Shown: positions 6,948-13,573, numbered from the stretch's first letter. The stretch: DNA of 17,692 bases from Anaerolineae bacterium (GCA_016213455.1 JACRAG010000056.1:1-17692); one strand, 5' to 3'. The notes: generated by a model not told the origin, from the letters alone. A program made the numbers and translations.

Positions 6948-7898
6948 ATGAAGAAAAATAACTTATGGATCGTTTGGATGGCTGTATCCATCCTGGTTTT
7001 ATCGGCATGCAGCCCAAAGGCAGAACCGGCAGCAGCCATGGCCCTCCCGCAGGCCCCGCAAGAATTGATTGTGGAAGGACGTTTGATGCCGGTGAATTCG
7101 CTGGACCAATCCTTCTCCATTCCGGGTCAGGTCGCCGAGGTGTTGGTGAAAGATGGCGAAACGGTCAGCGTTGGCCAGGCACTGGCGCGGCTGCACAACA
7201 GCCCGGAAACCGAACTGGCGCTGGCGCGGGCTAAACAGGAAGCATTGTTGGCTCGCCAGAGCCTGGATAACCTGAGCGCCGGTGCGGATGTCGCCCTTGC
7301 GCAGGCCAGATTGGCTGTGCTTGATGCTCGCGACGAGCAGGAAACAGCGCAGAATCGCTTCGATGCCAACGATTCGGAAGAGAACCAGGCCCGGTTGGAC
7401 CTGGCGAATGCCACGTTGAAGCAAGCTGAAGATTTGCTGGCAATGCTGGAGACCGGCGCCGGGATTGACCCGGATTTGAAAAGTGCTGCAGAAGCGCGCC
7501 TGGCCTCTGCCGGGGCGGCTCTAAACAGCGCCCAGGCTGCCATGGATGCGCTGGAATTGACGGCGACATTGGCAGGGCAGGTGGTGGACCTGAACCTGCA
7601 GGCGGGCGAGCGTGTGGCAGCCGGTCAGCCAGTGATGACCGTGGCGGATGCCAGCCAGTGGATTGTGGAAACCGACAACCTGACAGAGATCGATGTGGTC
7701 AATGTCAAGGTGGGTCAGAAGGCCAAAATCACCCTGGATGCGCTGCCAACACTCACGTTGGATGCTGAAGTGACGCATGTCACGGCGCGATATGCTGAAA
7801 AACGCGGTGATATCACGTACACCGTTACACTGGTTCTCAGCCAGACCGATCCAATGCTGCGCTGGGGTATGACGGCAGCCGTGGCATTCCTCCCGTAA
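6948..7898 (+). CDS. HlyD/MacA-type membrane-fusion lipoprotein
   Basis: 316 residues. A lipoprotein signal precedes the lipobox LSAC (lipidated Cys about C21). Two half-lipoyl segments, PGQVAEVLVKDGETVSVGQA and LAGQVVDLNLQAGERVAAGQ, flank a long Ala/Gln/Glu-rich alpha-hairpin (about 85-195). A beta-barrel region ends AAVAFLP. This is the layout of periplasmic-adaptor proteins of ABC exporters such as MacA. In a single-membrane cell it would sit on the outer face as an anchored accessory subunit. A TTG at 6939 overlaps the upstream stop (TTGA) with GGAAGG 4 bases before it. ATG 6948 is preferred because the signal peptide starts with MKKNN, but the SD spacing from it is long (13 bases). Confidence 0.85.
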   Translation: MKKNNLWIVWMAVSILVLSACSPKAEPAAAMALPQAPQELIVEGRLMPVNSLDQSFSIPGQVAEVLVKDGETVSVGQALARLHNSPETELALARAKQEALLARQSLDNLSAGADVALAQARLAVLDARDEQETAQNRFDANDSEENQARLDLANATLKQAEDLLAMLETGAGIDPDLKSAAEARLASAGAALNSAQAAMDALELTATLAGQVVDLNLQAGERVAAGQPVMTVADASQWIVETDNLTEIDVVNVKVGQKAKITLDALPTLTLDAEVTHVTARYAEKRGDITYTVTLVLSQTDPMLRWGMTAAVAFLP

Positions 7899-7916
7899 GC
7901 GGGCAAGGAGAGCATG

Positions 7917-8543
7917 ATGAAACAACTCCTGACCATTTCGGGATACCTGGCAGTCAAAGAAGTGTGGCGCAACCGCGGGCGCTTCCTGTTGGTCAGCCTG
8001 GTTATTGCGTTGATCACCCTGTTGGTGCTGTTTATCGCTGCGTTGGGCGAAGGGTTGGGTAACGGTAACCGTGAATACCTCGCCAAGCTGGATGCGGAAA
8101 TGATTGTTTTTCAAGCCAAATCGGACTTCTTGATCCAGGCCAGCCGGCTGGGACGCGACCGTTTGGCTGCCATCCGGCGCGTGGAGGGGGTGGCGGATGC
8201 CGGAATGTTTGGCACTGCCAGCGCGACCGTGGTTTTGCCTGGAGATGTGGAGCCGTTGAAAGTGGCGCTGCTGGGTGTGGAGCCGGGGCACGCCGGTGAA
8301 CCGCCGGTGACGCAGGGTCGCCAGCTCAGCACAGACCAGGCCAAGGAAGTCATCATTGACCGCAATACGGCTTTGCGCAGTGACCTGGCGCTGGGTGATC
8401 TGGTCAACTTGCGCGTGACGCAGGGCACCCAGGACGAGTTCTTCGAGCTGCGCGTGGTTGGGATCAGCGATGGGCGGCAATTTGCGCTGCAGCCATCCAT
8501 CTTTGTGCCGTTCCAGACCTGGGAGCGGGTGCGCCCCAAGTAA
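7917..8543 (+). CDS. ABC transporter permease, N-terminal half (interrupted gene)
   Basis: 208 residues. An N-terminal cytoplasmic start (SGYLAVKEVWRNRGR) leads into one hydrophobic membrane segment (about 23-45), then an extracytoplasmic MacB-PCD-like domain that includes GVADAGMFGTASATVVLPGD and SIFVPFQTWERVRPK. The frame then meets TAA at 8541-8543. The next codons continue in the same frame into the missing three membrane segments at 8553-9089, so this is half of one ~390-residue FtsX/MacB permease. CAA (Gln) to TAA is the simplest single change that would explain it. ATG 7917 has AAGGAG 6 bases upstream; ATG 7914 is 3 bases too close. Function alone is doubtful: it would lack the membrane bundle and the region that docks the ATPase. 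Confidence 0.8.
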   Translation: MKQLLTISGYLAVKEVWRNRGRFLLVSLVIALITLLVLFIAALGEGLGNGNREYLAKLDAEMIVFQAKSDFLIQASRLGRDRLAAIRRVEGVADAGMFGTASATVVLPGDVEPLKVALLGVEPGHAGEPPVTQGRQLSTDQAKEVIIDRNTALRSDLALGDLVNLRVTQGTQDEFFELRVVGISDGRQFALQPSIFVPFQTWERVRPK

Positions 8544-8552
8544 GAGGCCGAG

Positions 8553-9089
8553 GTGAATAGTTCCAACGCGGTGGCGAACGTGATCCTGGTGCGCCTGACC
8601 AACCCGGAGGAGATCGATCTTGTGACGCAGCGCCTGACTGCGCAGGTCAAGAACATCGAAATTGCCACCAGGCAGACTGCCATTGAAGCGCTGCCGGGCT
8701 ATTCCGCCCAACAGAGCACGCTCAATACCCAGGGAGGTTTCACCCTGTTCATCGGTGTGCTGGTGATCGGCGGCTTTTTCCAGATCCAAATTTTGCAAAA
8801 AGTGGCGCAGATTGGCGTGCTTAAAGCCATTGGCACCGCCAACCCGCTGGTGGCGGCGTCTTCGGTGATCCAGATTGTGGTGGTAACGGTGATCGGTGTG
8901 GCGATTGGCGGGCTTCTGGCGTACCTATTCTCTCTGACCTTCCCGCCGACGGTGCCCATCGTTTTCAACGGCACCACATCCCTCTTCGCGGTGATCGCGC
9001 TGCTGTTGATTGGACCGTTGGGTGGGCTGGCTTCCATCCAGTACGCGGTGCGCATTGAACCGCTGAAAGCATTGGGGTTATCTTCATAA
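8553..9089 (+). CDS. ABC transporter permease, C-terminal half (FtsX-type membrane domain)
   Basis: 178 residues in the same frame as the upstream half, separated only by TAA and three codons. It has three hydrophobic segments: one around LFIGVLVIGGFF, a central SSVIQIVVVTVIGVAIGGLL, and a final FAVIALLLIGPLGGLASI. This is the FtsX core of MacB-like exporters. LQKVAQIGVLKAIGTANPLV is the typical cytoplasmic coupling segment after the second membrane helix. GTG 8553 has GAGG at 8544-8547 with a 5-base spacer, so re-initiation after the TAA is possible. The halves could then reassemble, or the gene may be a young pseudogene. The stop TAA overlaps the ATPase ATG by one base (TAATG). Confidence 0.78.
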   Translation: MNSSNAVANVILVRLTNPEEIDLVTQRLTAQVKNIEIATRQTAIEALPGYSAQQSTLNTQGGFTLFIGVLVIGGFFQIQILQKVAQIGVLKAIGTANPLVAASSVIQIVVVTVIGVAIGGLLAYLFSLTFPPTVPIVFNGTTSLFAVIALLLIGPLGGLASIQYAVRIEPLKALGLSS

Positions 9090-9829
9090 TGGCTACCATG
9101 ACGACAACTTACGCTCTTGAAACTCGTTCGGTGGTCAAAACCTATCAGACCGACACGGGCACCATCCAGGCGGTGGACGATGTGTCCATCTCCGTGGCAG
9201 CCGGTGAGTTTGTCGCGCTGGTGGGCCCCAGTGGGTCGGGTAAAACCACCATGCTCTCCATCCTGGCGGCTCTACTGCAGCCGACTTCGGGGCAGGTGCT
9301 GTTGGACGGTGAGGACCTGGCAGGTATGGGGGATGTGGACCGGGTGGCGATGCGCCGCGAAAAAATCGGTTTCACGTTTCAGGCCAACAACCTGGTGCCG
9401 TATCTGAGCGCGGTGGAGAATGTGGAATTGATGCTGCGCCTGAACAATCGCCTGGACAAGACCGGCAAGCTGCGCGCCCGCGAGCTGCTGGCACGCCTGG
9501 GTCTGGGTGAGCGCCTGAACAACCTGCCTGGGCAGATGTCTGGCGGGCAGCAGCAGCGTGTGGCGATTGCCCGTGCGCTCATTCACAACCCCAGCCTGGT
9601 GCTGGCTGATGAGCCGACCGCCAGCCTGGATACCGAGCGGGCGTATCAGGTGGTGGAAACTTTCGCAGCCCTGATCCACGAGCAGAAGCGCGCCGGAATT
9701 ATGGTGACGCATGACCTGCGCATGTGCGAATTTGTGGACCGCGTGCTGTTGATGCAGGACGGCAAGCTGGTGCGCACCTACACGGGACGGGAAGAGATCA
9801 TGGAGCTGGTCAAAGGCGGACGGCACTGA
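9089..9829 (+). CDS. ABC exporter ATPase, MacB/LolD-like
   Basis: 246 residues, a complete nucleotide-binding domain. Walker A is GPSGSGKTT (46-54), Q-loop Q98 in FTFQANN, signature MSGGQQQR (150-157), Walker B LVLADEP (170-176), D-loop SLD (179-181), and the H-loop in MVTHDL (H208). All catalytic residues are present. It would energise the FtsX-type permease encoded just upstream and, with the lipoprotein adaptor, form a MacAB-like efflux or export complex. ATG 9089 overlaps the permease stop (TAATG), indicating translational coupling. An in-frame ATG at 9098 is an alternative. Intactness of this gene and the adaptor suggests selection on the operon persists or was lost recently. Confidence 0.93.
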   Translation: MATMTTTYALETRSVVKTYQTDTGTIQAVDDVSISVAAGEFVALVGPSGSGKTTMLSILAALLQPTSGQVLLDGEDLAGMGDVDRVAMRREKIGFTFQANNLVPYLSAVENVELMLRLNNRLDKTGKLRARELLARLGLGERLNNLPGQMSGGQQQRVAIARALIHNPSLVLADEPTASLDTERAYQVVETFAALIHEQKRAGIMVTHDLRMCEFVDRVLLMQDGKLVRTYTGREEIMELVKGGRH

Positions 9830-9860
9830 TCGATCCTCATCCAATGCAATAGGTTTGGTA

Positions 9861-9889
9861 ACGCCCTGGGATACAACCTGGGGCGTTTT
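9861..9889 (+). terminator. Rho-independent terminator of the exporter operon
   Basis: ACGCCCTGGG (9861-9870) pairs with CCTGGGGCGT (9877-9886), 10 pairs with two wobbles, loop ATACAA, followed by TTTTGTT. It lies 32 bases after the ATPase stop. The T tract is short but the stem is strong. Confidence 0.72.
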
Positions 9890-9904
9890 GTTATCAAGAA
9901 GCAC

Positions 9905-9910
9905 TATAAT
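9905..9910 (+). promoter_or_regulatory. -10 box for the DUF402 gene
   Basis: A perfect TATAAT sits just after the exporter terminator and 67 bases before the ATG at 9978. The -35 position falls in the terminator stem and is poor. Confidence 0.45.
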
Positions 9911-9977
9911 GATTTAACATTTCGCTGGATCGCGTGATCCGGCAGCCTGTGTTCATGCAGATGGAGCGATCAGCCGC

Positions 9978-10493
9978 ATGCCTGAAGATCTGCCGCAAAT
10001 CACCATTCATTTATCCCGCCTTGGCAAGCCTGAACGGATCTATCGGGAAGGATTGGTCGAAGATGACGGGGTTCACCTGGTGACCTTTTCGCAAGTCCCG
10101 GAGGCGGCATCGCTGCGTCTATCCGACAAATTCCACAAGATGGGCAGGTTGAAACAGGGCCAGGTCATCGCTTCAGTGGCGAAACATCACTTTTACCGGG
10201 AATACTTCAGCATTCTGGAATATTGCGACCCGGCAGGCAGCGTGCTGGGTCATTACTGCGACATTGTGACGCCTTTGCGGCGCAGCGGCAGCGATTATTA
10301 TCTCTTGGATCTGATCCTGGATGTGTGGATTGCTCCCGATTTGCAGTATGTTGTGCTGGATCGGGATGAATTTGCCCAGGCTGAGCTGGAAAAGGTGATT
10401 GATGTGGACCTGGCAAAGCGCGCGCTGAACACCTGCTTGTGGATCGAGGCGGAAATTGCGCGCGGCGATTTTCCGAAAGCCTATTTGCGCTGA
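9978..10493 (+). CDS. DUF402-domain protein
   Basis: 171 residues. The C-terminal two-thirds has the DUF402 pattern: HYCDIVTP, then LLDLILDVWIAPD and VVLDRDEFAQAE, an alternating acidic barrel. Characterised members include nucleoside tri-/diphosphate phosphatases of Gram-positive bacteria (UPF0374 type) and archaeal FAU-1 RNA-binding proteins. The acidic DxxLD and DRDE positions are compatible with metal-dependent phosphate chemistry, but the activity here is inferred. GGAG at 9963-9966 lies 11 bases before ATG 9978. The stop TGA (10491-10493) is 29 bases from the preferred AAC(3)-like start, so the two genes are probably one operon. Confidence 0.75.
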   Translation: MPEDLPQITIHLSRLGKPERIYREGLVEDDGVHLVTFSQVPEAASLRLSDKFHKMGRLKQGQVIASVAKHHFYREYFSILEYCDPAGSVLGHYCDIVTPLRRSGSDYYLLDLILDVWIAPDLQYVVLDRDEFAQAELEKVIDVDLAKRALNTCLWIEAEIARGDFPKAYLR

Positions 10494-10522
10494 TGCCATT
10501 CGATTCAAAGATTGGAATGATC

Positions 10523-11305
10523 ATGGGACTCACGAAGCTTGAACTTGTGCAGGCTCTGCGTGGATTGGGTTTGGTGCGCGGCGCTGTGGTGGAAGTCCAC
10601 AGCTCGCTCAGCCGCATGGGGCATGTGGAAGGTGGCGCACAAACCGTGATCGAGGCTTTGATGGAAGTGGTGGGTGAGGAGGGTGCCATTGTCATGCCGG
10701 CGCACCGGGTGACCCCGCCGCTGCCGTTGACCGAAACCGAAAAAGCGCGGGGAATCGTCGCGAAAGTGCGTTTTTTGCCGGAAGAGGATCGCAGCCGTTC
10801 CGGGATGGGGGTGGTGGCGGATACCTTTCGGCTGACGCCGGGCGCTGTCCTGGGCAGCGATATTCACCGGGTGTGCGCCTGGGGCCGGGATGCCAGCCTG
10901 CATGCCCAACAAGGCTTTGCACATCTCCTGTCGATGGACGGCTGGGTCTTATTGATCGGCGTGGATATTACCCGCTGCTCCAGCATGCACACAGCGGAGA
11001 GCCGGGTGACCCTGCCGGCAGAAATTACGGCTGCGCAGCGGGTTCCTGAAGAGATCCGGCGCGAATATCCTGAAAATGAGTGGTACATCCAGTATGAAGA
11101 TCCGCTGAGACCTCCTCCTGGGGAGCCCTGGTTGAAGGTGCGCGAGGAAGCTGAACGAAGAGGCTGGATTCGGCGCGGGATGATTGGACACGCGCCTTCC
11201 ATGTTGTTCAAAGGAAAGCCGGTGGTGGATTTGTATGAGCAATATCTCCGGTCTGACCCGTTTGGTTTCTTTGGCATAGCCAGACGCCAGGTCAACGATG
11301 CTTAG
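10523..11305 (+). CDS. AAC(3)-family N-acetyltransferase-like protein
   Basis: 260 residues from ATG 10523, the normal size for aminoglycoside 3-N-acetyltransferase-family proteins (unrelated to GNAT). Typical marks: VEVHSSLSRMGHVEGGAQTV near the N-terminus (H26), EEGAIVMPAH, HRVCAWGRDAS (H115, usually followed by Pro, here Arg), and CSSMHTAESRV (H156, E159), the region holding the catalytic and CoA-binding residues. Acetylation of an aminoglycoside is the family activity; many chromosomal members have other or unknown substrates. Earlier in-frame starts exist at 10493 (overlapping the upstream stop as TGATG) and 10517. ATG 10523 is chosen because homologous domains begin at the LTKLELVQAL helix, with GGA 6 bases upstream. 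Confidence 0.8.
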   Translation: MGLTKLELVQALRGLGLVRGAVVEVHSSLSRMGHVEGGAQTVIEALMEVVGEEGAIVMPAHRVTPPLPLTETEKARGIVAKVRFLPEEDRSRSGMGVVADTFRLTPGAVLGSDIHRVCAWGRDASLHAQQGFAHLLSMDGWVLLIGVDITRCSSMHTAESRVTLPAEITAAQRVPEEIRREYPENEWYIQYEDPLRPPPGEPWLKVREEAERRGWIRRGMIGHAPSMLFKGKPVVDLYEQYLRSDPFGFFGIARRQVNDA

Positions 11306-11393
11306 CGCACGTTCTATTGTCGCGAAACTGCCGAGTTGAAATTATTCCTTGACGGTTGTTTCTTGGTCAAAGGGACTAGCCATATTGTTAACT

Positions 11394-11399
11394 CATAAT
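11394..11399 (+). promoter_or_regulatory. Probable -10 box for the double-GNAT gene
   Basis: CATAAT lies in the AT-rich 117-base gap, 23 bases before the preferred ATG at 11423. The -35 is not identifiable. The predicted transcript would start near 11406, leaving a very short leader containing AAGG (11410-11413). Confidence 0.35.
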
Positions 11400-11422
11400 G
11401 ATGTTTCTCAAGGTTGGTGAAA

Positions 11423-12433
11423 ATGATTGTTGAGACAAATTCCATCCCTATGTATCCATGCATTGACGGGCTGCGTTTTCGACAGGTCAATGCCGAAGCG
11501 GACTTTGGCGAGATGGCGCGCATCTTTAATCTGGTGGCGCCTGTACATGATCCGGGTTTCACGCCACTTACAGCTGAAGACCTGGCGAAGCAGTCGGCGG
11601 ATCAAAGTCCCAACCATCTGGTGGTGGAGGTGAAGGGGCAGGTGGTTGGCTGGGGGAGTTGTGAAAGCTACCGGCAGCGCGCCAGGCTGCATATCGGTGC
11701 CCATGAATTTTACTTGCTGCCGGAATGGCGGGGACAGGGCATTGAGCAGGCTGTGCTGGGCTTTTTCGAGGCGCGGGTGGCCGAATTGCTGCGCGATTGC
11801 CCGCCCGACCAGGCAGTGTACAAGATTTTTCTGCATGAAGAGGATGCTGAAAAGATTGCCTTGTTGGAAGCGAACGGTTACTCGCGCCTGGCAGCGCATG
11901 CCATCATGGTGCGACCGGATCTCGAGCAGATCCCGGATTGTCCGCTTCCGGACGGCATGGAGATCCGCCCATTTGAGGCGGATCATCTTCGACAGGCTTA
12001 CGATGTGCTGCGTGAGGCGTTCAGCGAGCATATTCACGGGAGTGATCCCAGCGATGAAGATTTCGAAGCCTGGTCGCAGGATGAAACCTTCGCTGACCGA
12101 TCGTTGTGGGTGGTAACCTGGGACGTCAAGAACAACCGCATTGCGGGCGTGATCTTCAATTTCATCCTGCAGGAGGAGAACCAGTATTACCATCGCCAGC
12201 GCGGTTATGTGGAGTTCATCTCGGTATTGAAAGCCTACCGTGGGCGTGGTCTGGCGCGCGCCATGATTGCCGCCAGCCTGCACCTGCACAAACAGCGCGG
12301 CATGACCGAAGCAGCCCTATCCTCGCACACCGAAAACCCCTTCAACCCGATTGCCATTTACCTGGATATGGGATTTCAAATCCGGTATCATGTGGTCGTT
12401 TACAGCAAACCGGTTCACACCCCGGTGGATTGA
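11423..12433 (+). CDS. Tandem double-GNAT acetyltransferase
   Basis: 336 residues with two GNAT folds in tandem, as in mycothiol synthase-like proteins. The N-terminal domain has LLPEWRGQGIEQA (about 98-110). The C-terminal domain has FISVLKAYRGRGLARAM with a clear RxxGxA-type CoA loop (272-279), then ENPFNPIAIYLDMGF, the usual motif B. In such proteins the C-terminal domain is normally the active one, and it has the better motif here. Substrate unknown. In-frame TTG 11414 and GTG 11417 precede ATG 11423; ATG is chosen because AAGG (11410-11413) is 9 bases away and would overlap the earlier options. The DinB-like gene follows after 82 bases. Confidence 0.85.
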   Translation: MIVETNSIPMYPCIDGLRFRQVNAEADFGEMARIFNLVAPVHDPGFTPLTAEDLAKQSADQSPNHLVVEVKGQVVGWGSCESYRQRARLHIGAHEFYLLPEWRGQGIEQAVLGFFEARVAELLRDCPPDQAVYKIFLHEEDAEKIALLEANGYSRLAAHAIMVRPDLEQIPDCPLPDGMEIRPFEADHLRQAYDVLREAFSEHIHGSDPSDEDFEAWSQDETFADRSLWVVTWDVKNNRIAGVIFNFILQEENQYYHRQRGYVEFISVLKAYRGRGLARAMIAASLHLHKQRGMTEAALSSHTENPFNPIAIYLDMGFQIRYHVVVYSKPVHTPVD

Positions 12434-12515
12434 GGTTGCCTCATCAGCTGTTAAAAAATAACCTGATCACCCGGTCTTCGAAATCCAGGCTCGAAACCAC
12501 AAGAGGAGAGAATTG

Positions 12516-13100
12516 ATGGATATTCAGCAACTCTTTTTGCAGCGTTATGACGTGCTGTACGGCTTCTGGCTCGGTGATTTGTGGGAGCTTGTTCCTGAGG
12601 CGTTGATGCGCGCCCGTCCCCACGAGCGGGTCAACTCGATTGCCTGGAATCTGTGGCATCTGACGCGCGTAGAAGACGCCGGTTTAAACCGTTTTGTCAC
12701 CAACGGCGTGCAGGTCTTTGACGAAGGGGAGTGGGCGAAGCGCTTGAAGATATCCTGGCGCCATCACGGTTCGGGAATGAGCTTTGCCGAGGTGGACGAA
12801 TTGGACCGGCTCATCGATCTGGGTGCGCTGCAAGCCTATTCGGCGGCTGTCCAGGCGCGCACACGTGAGATTATCAGCCGGCTGCGCATGGAAGACCTGG
12901 ATGCCGTGATGGAACGGGACTATTTGCGCGCGCTCTTGTTGGATGAAGGGCTGGCGCATCCATCAGCGATGGGTCTGGTGGATAACTACCTGGGCTGGAC
13001 GCGCGGAAAATGCCTGATGAATTTTGGTCTGACCCACCCCTACCAGCATGTGGGTGAAATTGGCGTGATTGCCACCCTGTTGGGCGTTAATTTTGATTGA
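12516..13100 (+). CDS. DinB-superfamily protein
   Basis: 194 residues, a four-helix-bundle protein. Metal-ligand histidines are visible in IAWNLWHLTRVED (H48) and in THPYQHVGEIGV near the C-terminus, the usual three-His arrangement. DinB-fold proteins include thiol-dependent transferases such as bacillithiol and mycothiol S-transferases, but most are uncharacterised, so only the fold is claimed. The ribosome site AAGAGGAGAG is excellent and serves ATG 12516; a TTG at 12513 directly before it is a less likely start. No terminator with a T tract directly follows; the GC-rich hairpins at 13193-13266 are the next structures. Confidence 0.8.
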   Translation: MDIQQLFLQRYDVLYGFWLGDLWELVPEALMRARPHERVNSIAWNLWHLTRVEDAGLNRFVTNGVQVFDEGEWAKRLKISWRHHGSGMSFAEVDELDRLIDLGALQAYSAAVQARTREIISRLRMEDLDAVMERDYLRALLLDEGLAHPSAMGLVDNYLGWTRGKCLMNFGLTHPYQHVGEIGVIATLLGVNFD

Positions 13101-13192
13101 GGCATCGGGTTCTAACCATCGCCACAATTTGTCAAAAAGGTCTTCTCAAAGTCGTTTGGATATTTTGATAACCTTGTTATTTCACAAAGGGG

Positions 13193-13236
13193 ATTGGGGG
13201 TTCGTGGCGCTAAGGCGCCACGAAACCCCAAATAAT
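13193..13236. repeat. Strong GC-rich intergenic hairpin
   Basis: TTCGTGGCGC (13201-13210) pairs perfectly with GCGCCACGAA (13215-13224) around loop TAAG. The stem continues through GGGG (13197-13200) with CCCC (13226-13229) past one bulged A, then ATT/AAT at the base. No T tract follows, so it is not a standard terminator. It may be one copy of a dispersed palindromic element. Confidence 0.6.
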
Positions 13237-13242
13237 CCGGGT

Positions 13243-13266
13243 CCCCGCCCCAAGACAGGGGCGGGG
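13243..13266. repeat. Second GC-rich intergenic hairpin
   Basis: CCCCGCCCC (13243-13251) pairs perfectly with GGGGCGGGG (13258-13266), loop AAGACA, directly followed by TCAGGGGTGGGG. The low-complexity CCCCGCCCC...GGGGCGGGG layout is of a kind often repeated between genes. Nothing coding is seen in 13101-13338. Confidence 0.55.
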
Positions 13267-13338
13267 TCAGGGGTGGGGTTGACTTTTAGAAAGCCATAAT
13301 ATTGTCAATAAGAGGAAGTAAATTCAACGCGCGTTTTT

Positions 13339-13352
13339 GATATAATTATATC
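13339..13352. promoter_or_regulatory. Palindromic promoter: TATAAT inside a 14-bp perfect palindrome
   Basis: GATATAATTATATC is a perfect palindrome containing TATAAT at 13341-13346 on the plus strand and the same hexamer on the minus strand. No good -35 is seen at 17 bases. The predicted plus-strand start is 13353-13354, precisely at an ATG. It lies 221 bases before rtcB. Confidence 0.5.
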
Positions 13353-13353
13353 T

Positions 13354-13428
13354 ATGAGTAAACGAATGGTCTTTCAGCACCCAACGCGCCGTCAGGCGCC
13401 CCATATCAGGAGAATTCTTTCGAGTTGA
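13354..13428 (+). CDS. Putative 24-residue leader peptide
   Basis: ATG 13354 sits 7 bases after the -10 box, so it could be translated from a leaderless transcript; there is no ribosome site. The peptide starts MSKRMVFQHP and ends RRILSS. It is basic, with Arg at positions 4, 12, 13, 19 and 20, including tandem CGC-CGT and the rare pair AGG-AGA, plus His at 9 and 17. It overlaps the 5' arm of the long-range stem, and its TGA (13426-13428) falls just before the 3' arm, as in ribosome-dependent attenuators. Its length gives no statistical support as coding, so confidence is low. Confidence 0.25.
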   Translation: MSKRMVFQHPTRRQAPHIRRILSS

Positions 13429-13475
13429 CCGTGTCTGCAAGACCAGGCTGAGGCAAAACCCAGGCCCGCATTGAG

Positions 13476-13503
13476 ACAGTCACCTTGAAAGGTGGCTGTT
13501 TTT
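13476..13503 (+). terminator. Intrinsic terminator between the leader RNA and rtcB
   Basis: ACAGTCACC (13476-13484) pairs with GGTGGCTGT (13491-13499), 9 pairs with one wobble, loop TTGAAA, followed by a T run through 13503. It ends 70 bases before the rtcB ATG and points toward it. It therefore either ends an independent RNA or attenuates rtcB. Confidence 0.78.
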
Positions 13504-13573
13504 ATTCACGTGACGCCCGTTGAAGGCGCGCGCACACCCGACCTTGCGAGGGAAAGGCGCAAAGGAGCACACC

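Larger units (their letters stand above)
13353..13503 (+). ncRNA. Structured leader or stand-alone RNA upstream of rtcB
   Basis: A ~150-base unit bounded by the TATAAT promoter and an intrinsic terminator. Predicted pairings: TGGTCTTTCAG (13367-13377) with CTGCAAGACCA (13435-13445), 10 pairs with one U-C mismatch; CAC (13378-13380) with GTG (13431-13433); CAAC (13382-13385) with GTTG (13424-13427); an inner hairpin GCGCC-GTCA-GGCGC (13386-13399); a weaker GGCTG/CAGGCC hairpin at 13446-13466; and the terminator hairpin. I recognise no known riboswitch, Y RNA, SRP, 6S, tmRNA or RNase P signature. Read as a leader, it would need antitermination to express rtcB. Read as a gene, it would be a free RNA. 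Both are inference from hand folding. Confidence 0.45.

Noticed and set aside
8541..8543. Reassignment of TAA to a sense codon
   Set aside because: TAA ends other intact genes here, such as the GNAT (1543-1545), the adaptor (7896-7898) and the permease C-terminal half (9087-9089), so a general recoding is unlikely.
7521..8798. Minus-strand open frame of 425 codons across the adaptor and permease genes
   Set aside because: It is antisense to genes with clear domain content, is rich in His/Gln/Arg as expected from a shadow frame, and shows no recognisable motif.
13193..13266. CRISPR array
   Set aside because: There are only two unrelated inverted repeats, with no direct repeats or regular spacers and no cas genes in the window.
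13419..13425. TTCGAGT in the rtcB leader as a tRNA-like T loop, suggesting a YrlA-type Y RNA
   Set aside because: The flanking five bases on each side (ATTCT and TGACC) do not pair, so there is no T arm, and no acceptor or anticodon arm can be drawn.
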